Source: Bacteroidaceae bacterium (GTDB lineage: Bacteria; Bacteroidota; Bacteroidia; Bacteroidales; Bacteroidaceae). From it: a stretch of DNA of 7,326 bases. Numbering within the stretch: position 1 is the stretch's first letter; each line of letters opens with the position of its first letter. The notes under the pieces are model-generated. The model made no database searches and was not told the origin of the DNA. It was given only the letters and a program-made list of their open reading frames with translations. Where the stretch lies: positions 1-7,326 of the forward strand of contig CAAFRW010000098.1 of the NCBI GenBank assembly GCA_900765575.1, written 5' to 3'. Shown here in pieces: positions 4,729-7,326 of the stretch. Made by a program: the position numbers and the translations under genes.

Positions 4729-4804
4729 GTTTATCGTTTAATTCCTTAATTTATTAATTATGTTCGTGCACACATTTTTATGTGGGGTACGGTAGTCTAT
4801 TGTT

Positions 4805-7123
4805 ATGAGAAAATTTGTATTGCTTGTAGCCGTGTGCATAGCCGGAGGAGTTTATGCGCAGGAAAAGAAAAGGTATACCAATTTTGAGGATACTGTTTTC
4901 ACGATGAAGGATGTGATTGTAAAATCAGAACAAGTAAAAAAAACACAAGCCCTGAGATTGGATGTTCCGGTAAAGTTCATGCCGCAAAGTACACATGTTC
5001 TACCGACTAAGTTGCTGGAAGAAAGAGGTATTCAGAACATTCAAGACGCTGCACGTTTTATTCCCGGAATCAGGGTGCGTTCTACTTACGGAGCTTTTCA
5101 GGAATTTGCCATTCGAGGTTTCAGTTCTTCCGTGATAGCATTGGATGGGGTGCGGGATGAACGTTCTACCATTACTTCTTATCCTGTGCCGGATTTGTCT
5201 ATGGTAGAAAGCATAGAGTTAGTGAAGGGACCATCGTCGGTTCTTTGCGGTTCAAGTGCCGTAGGAGGTATGTTGAATATTACTCGTAAGTCGGCTAAAT
5301 CAGAGCAAACGGCTTCCGCGCGAATGAGTGTGGGCAGTTGGGGATATCGTCAATCGTTCTTAGGGTTAGGCGGTAAGCTGGCCGGTCCTTTCAATTATTA
5401 CGCAAGCATTAATTATTCCAATACGGATGGCTGGCGTGATGTAGCCAATAAGCGGCTTTCGGTCTATGCAAACATTAATGGACGGTTTACAGATAAAGAT
5501 GAACTGGATATTCGAGGAGGTTTTAACAATGATGATTATGCCACTGAAGCTGGTTTGCCTAAGTTGAGGTCTTATGATATCATGAACCTGGATGGGACAG
5601 CTTACCTAAAAAAGTATGACCAGTTGCCCGGATTGAATAAAAAGGCGCGTTACAATAACGAGTCTGACTTTATGAAGAATAATGCATGGAACATCTCAAC
5701 GCAATATACGCACACTTTTAATAAGAGTATGAAGTTAATGGATAAATTCTCGTATGCGTACGATGATATCAACTATTTCAGTACGGAGGGATTAAATTAC
5801 CTGACGAGTTCAACTCCTTTGGATGGTTATAATCATTATTATGTGACAAAAGTAGACAAGCAAGATGTGAAAACGTATATTTGTCTGGATTCGGTAGCAC
5901 TCTCCTCTCCTCTTCGTTTTTCGCACGTAGCTCAGCTGTATAGCAATCAGCTGGAGCTTTCGGGAAAATTTAATACGGGTTTCATCAAACATCATTATCT
6001 TGCAGGGTATTCCATGTACTTTTTGCGTCGTGTAAGTTATTCGGCCAATGTTTCCGGACCGGGAAAAGGTTCTCATGTGGCGATAAACAATCCGCAAAGC
6101 ATGGGATATATGACCGCTTCATTTTATAGGGCTACATTGAACCGTAGATATATGCATGGTTTTTATGTACAGGATTTGATGGAATTCAGCAACCAACTGA
6201 AAATTTTACTTTCAGGACGTTATGACACTTATAAATATAGAACAGCACGTGCCGAAACCGTAGATGGAAAACGCGATTATGTAGAACCGGAAGGTAATGC
6301 ATTTACCGGAGTTACAAATAAAGCCTTCACGTATCGTGCCGGAGTTGTATACTTGCCTATTCCGTCCGTATCGCTTTATGCTTCAGTTTCATCGTACTTC
6401 AAACCTATTAATACAACGTACACGGATAATACTATATATGTAAATGGTAGCGGAAATGAATTTGACCCCTCAAAAGTGGGAGGTGAAGTTTTTAAGCCGG
6501 AAGAAGGTAATCAGTTTGAATTTGGAGTGCGTTATGAATTAGGCGAGAAACTATCGGCGAATGCAAGTTTATTCTATATTAACAAGAAAAATATTGTAGC
6601 CTCTTTGGGAACGGAGACAAAAGACGGAAAAGATTGGAATATTCAAGGTCAGGTAGGCCGTATGGATTCTAGAGGATTTGATATGGACGTAACTTATACT
6701 CCTATTCAGGATTTGATGTTTACTACCGGATATTCTTTTACAAATGCAAAGATACGTGAAATGGCAAAGAATAAATATTTATCAGAAACGAAAGATGAGG
6801 GTAGTCAATATACTTATGTGCCACGCAATACATTCTATGTGATGGCCGATTATATGGTTTCAAAAGGATGCCTGAAAAATCTGGGCATTAACTTAAGCTT
6901 GAATTATCAGGATGACGTTTTTATTAATGTAGCGGATAATGTAAAATATGACCCTTATTGGATGACGGACCTTGGAGTGTCGTATAAACTGAAAAACAAT
7001 ATCCGATTGTCATTAATGGTAAATAATATATTGAATGTGGATTATTGCGACTCTTCATTGGGCACACAGTTTTTTCCGGGTACTCCACGTAATTATTTAG
7101 TATCGGCTTCTTATTCATTCTAA
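4805..7123 (+). CDS. TonB-dependent outer-membrane receptor, siderophore-receptor type, B12-regulated
   Basis: A 772-residue outer-membrane transporter. Residues 1-18 are a signal peptide (cut after VYA). KDVIVKSE at 35-42 fits a TonB box. The plug domain (about 55-163) has FIPGIRVR, AIRGF (102-106), ALDGVRDE and VESIELVKGPSSVLCGSSAVGGMLNIT (given in pieces: VESIELVKGP, SSVLCGSSAVGG, MLNIT). The barrel follows, and the protein ends in Phe (ASYSF), as expected for assembly by BamA. Layout and the closing PGTPRNY segment resemble ferric-siderophore receptors more than E. coli BtuB. In the usual GPxSVLYG step the tyrosine is replaced by Cys148. It follows a cobalamin riboswitch, so the ligand may be a corrinoid or a cobalt/metal complex. 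The ATG at 4805 lacks a strong ribosome site but starts the signal peptide. The next gene begins 4 bases after the stop. Confidence 0.88.
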   Translation: MRKFVLLVAVCIAGGVYAQEKKRYTNFEDTVFTMKDVIVKSEQVKKTQALRLDVPVKFMPQSTHVLPTKLLEERGIQNIQDAARFIPGIRVRSTYGAFQEFAIRGFSSSVIALDGVRDERSTITSYPVPDLSMVESIELVKGPSSVLCGSSAVGGMLNITRKSAKSEQTASARMSVGSWGYRQSFLGLGGKLAGPFNYYASINYSNTDGWRDVANKRLSVYANINGRFTDKDELDIRGGFNNDDYATEAGLPKLRSYDIMNLDGTAYLKKYDQLPGLNKKARYNNESDFMKNNAWNISTQYTHTFNKSMKLMDKFSYAYDDINYFSTEGLNYLTSSTPLDGYNHYYVTKVDKQDVKTYICLDSVALSSPLRFSHVAQLYSNQLELSGKFNTGFIKHHYLAGYSMYFLRRVSYSANVSGPGKGSHVAINNPQSMGYMTASFYRATLNRRYMHGFYVQDLMEFSNQLKILLSGRYDTYKYRTARAETVDGKRDYVEPEGNAFTGVTNKAFTYRAGVVYLPIPSVSLYASVSSYFKPINTTYTDNTIYVNGSGNEFDPSKVGGEVFKPEEGNQFEFGVRYELGEKLSANASLFYINKKNIVASLGTETKDGKDWNIQGQVGRMDSRGFDMDVTYTPIQDLMFTTGYSFTNAKIREMAKNKYLSETKDEGSQYTYVPRNTFYVMADYMVSKGCLKNLGINLSLNYQDDVFINVADNVKYDPYWMTDLGVSYKLKNNIRLSLMVNNILNVDYCDSSLGTQFFPGTPRNYLVSASYSF

Positions 7124-7127
7124 AAGT

Positions 7128-7326
7128 ATGCTTACGAAGATTATGTATACAATTCACAGGGTACTCGGCACATTGCTGAGTGCCCTGTTCGTTATGTGGT
7201 TTATTTCGGGAATTGTGATGATTTATCATACTTTTCCGTCAATTAGGCGCTCAGGGCTGGAACATAAAGCTCCGATAAGTTCTGTACTTCCCTCTTTGCA
7301 AGATGTTTGTAAGCGATTGCCCGTTG
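7128..7326 (+). CDS. PepSY-associated transmembrane protein, N-terminal fragment
   Basis: Sixty-six codons are visible before the window ends. The protein opens MLTKIMYTIHRVLG and then has one long hydrophobic helix (about 12-33, with WFISGIVMIYH), matching the start of the PepSY-TM family: a His-Arg just before the first helix (H10, R11) and a W-x-x-SG motif inside it, with a second histidine (H34) at the far end. After it begins a periplasmic stretch. Relatives coupled to siderophore receptors, such as FpvG-like and FoxB-like proteins, act in the inner membrane on the metal-ligand complex, often by reduction. It starts four bases after the receptor stop, so it is in the same riboswitch-controlled operon. 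The ligand here is unknown. Confidence 0.75.
   Translation, partial: MLTKIMYTIHRVLGTLLSALFVMWFISGIVMIYHTFPSIRRSGLEHKAPISSVLPSLQDVCKRLPV

Noticed and set aside
4760..4795. 11-codon open frame before the receptor as a leader peptide
   Set aside because: There is no ribosome-binding site and no residue pattern suggesting attenuation; the riboswitch already accounts for control.
1..7326. CRISPR arrays, tRNA or rRNA genes, insertion-sequence ends
   Set aside because: No regularly spaced repeats, tRNA-like folds, rRNA sequence or transposase were seen on either strand.

Overview
The window looks like chromosomal DNA from a Bacteroides-type member of the Bacteroidota. The evidence is in the sequence: several start-proximal promoters match the Bacteroides -7 box TAnnTTTG (near 169, 1072, 3018 and 4501), ribosome-binding sites are weak and A-rich, and the gene content includes DUF4248, an HU-related histone-like protein, 'smalltalk' and a SusC-phylum-style TonB receptor. 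The species cannot be named from this alone.

Left part (1-2530) is a compact Bacteroidales accessory module of unknown purpose. A minus-strand gene enters from the left edge (start of a VirE N-terminal/BT4734-like protein). It diverges from a small plus-strand gene (248-553) whose product resembles a degenerate helix-turn-helix protein, and a perfect 22-bp palindrome sits between them. A minus-strand DUF4248 gene (695-919) then diverges from a plus-strand run: an HU-like protein (1144-1617), a 64-nt RNA hairpin, a 35-residue membrane peptide 'smalltalk' (1757-1864), and a T7-lysozyme-type amidase (1861-2307). The last two overlap by four bases. A second long hairpin lies beyond the amidase. 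The DNA-binding, membrane-peptide and cell-wall-cutting parts, each separated by conspicuous repeats or hairpins, make this the most interesting region.

Middle part (2533-4408) holds two divergent genes: a small uncharacterised lipoprotein (minus) and a 14-helix DHA2-type drug/proton antiporter (plus).

Right part (4500-7326) is a vitamin B12-controlled uptake unit: a promoter, a cobalamin riboswitch, a TonB-dependent outer-membrane receptor of the siderophore-receptor type (4805-7123), and four bases later the start of a PepSY-type inner-membrane protein that runs off the window. The receptor would bring a ligand across the outer membrane while the PepSY protein acts on it at the inner membrane. 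The riboswitch suggests a corrinoid or cobalt-related ligand, whereas the protein families by themselves would suggest an iron siderophore.
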